Shown here: piece after piece, positions 63,611-64,000 of the stretch
Numbering within the stretch: the first letter of the stretch is position 1
Layout of the letters: the number at the start of each line of letters is the position of its first letter
NCBI GenBank assembly: GCA_032209605.1
Contig: JASFXZ010000001.1
Coordinates: 14,526,256 to 14,590,255, forward strand
Reading direction: 5' to 3'
Length of the DNA: 64,000 bases
Source: Mactromeris polynyma
Taxonomy: Eukaryota > Mollusca > Bivalvia > Venerida > Mactridae
Made by a program: the position numbers and the translations under genes
Notes under the pieces: generated by a model
Database searches by the model: none
The model's input: the letters and a program-made list of their open reading frames with translations, nothing else
Told to the model about the DNA's origin: nothing

Positions 63611-64000
63611 GTACATGTAAGCTTCAAATTTTCTTGCTTTCACTGTTGTGCTCGTGCTGGCATAGCTAGGGACATGCTGATTGTACACTTAAAACCAAAA
63701 CATATCAACTCATGTAAAAGTAATGCTTTTGCTAATTTTGTATTTTGTACTGCTGTTTCAGCAATTGCCAAGCTATGCCAGTGATTTTAGATTAGTGATT
63801 GATCCATATATGTACAATTTGCAAATCGTCTAGAGAAAATTCACTGATTGAAATGTTTTTAAGGTTTTCCTCAGTTAGTTGCTTCCTTTAGTCGTTGAGA
63901 ATTTAATTGTTTGTTTTCTAGAAATTTTAAATTGTCTTGCATTATTTTTGTTCCGGGTACAACTATAAAGAGATCTGTTTTGGGTGTGCTGTACTTGTAC

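Overview
This is a 64 kb piece of an AT-rich animal nuclear genome. It has spliced genes with GT-AG introns, many minisatellites, tRNA-derived SINEs and miniature inverted-repeat elements. The frequent TACATGTA words, the 'TTTCCGGCGAATAACTT' repeat and an 'AGCTCATCTGAGCAC...GGTGAGCGATTCAGGGCCATCATGGC' type element are repeat styles I associate with bivalve and other mollusc genomes. Mollusc is therefore an inference. There is no bacterial operon, CRISPR or phage content.

Three conserved genes can be built by joining short exons whose reading phases agree exactly. (1) On the + strand at 1679-12324 lies the 3' half of an ArfGAP gene of the SMAP (stromal membrane-associated protein) type: a KDSIMALYG exon, Gln/Met-rich exons and a C-terminus TLSTNLWQ-stop. 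(2) On the - strand at 20272-25438 lies a complete four-exon MRGBP (Eaf7) gene, 188 codons, a subunit of the NuA4/TIP60 acetyltransferase complex. (3) On the + strand from 37820 to the window end lie the first eleven constitutive exons of an SSBP2/3/4 (Drosophila Ssdp) gene, the LDB1/Chip co-factor. Its LUFS/LisH start is nearly identical to vertebrate SSBP, and it has a Pro/Gly/Met-rich body. SMAP and MRGBP converge tail to tail. MRGBP and SSBP diverge, with about 12.4 kb of repeat-filled DNA between their start codons.

Three frame-preserving candidate cassette exons were found: SMAP 5042-5149 and 6552-6596, and SSBP 56804-56845. Most long open frames in this window are artefacts of minisatellites whose period is a multiple of three (54, 42 and 30 bp).

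The least explained structure is in the intergenic and intronic DNA. A CTCGTAC array with 16 then about 21 bp spacing begins 29 bp upstream of the MRGBP start codon and carries an upstream ORF. A 25-bp two-type minisatellite of about 33 copies fills much of MRGBP intron 2. A 2 kb satellite at 29.9-31.9 kb changes from 56-58 bp units to 40 bp units by loss of one internal block. Several short elements with clear terminal inverted repeats (Harbinger-like, hAT-like, pogo/mariner-like) are also present. No system of genes beyond the three conserved genes is visible.
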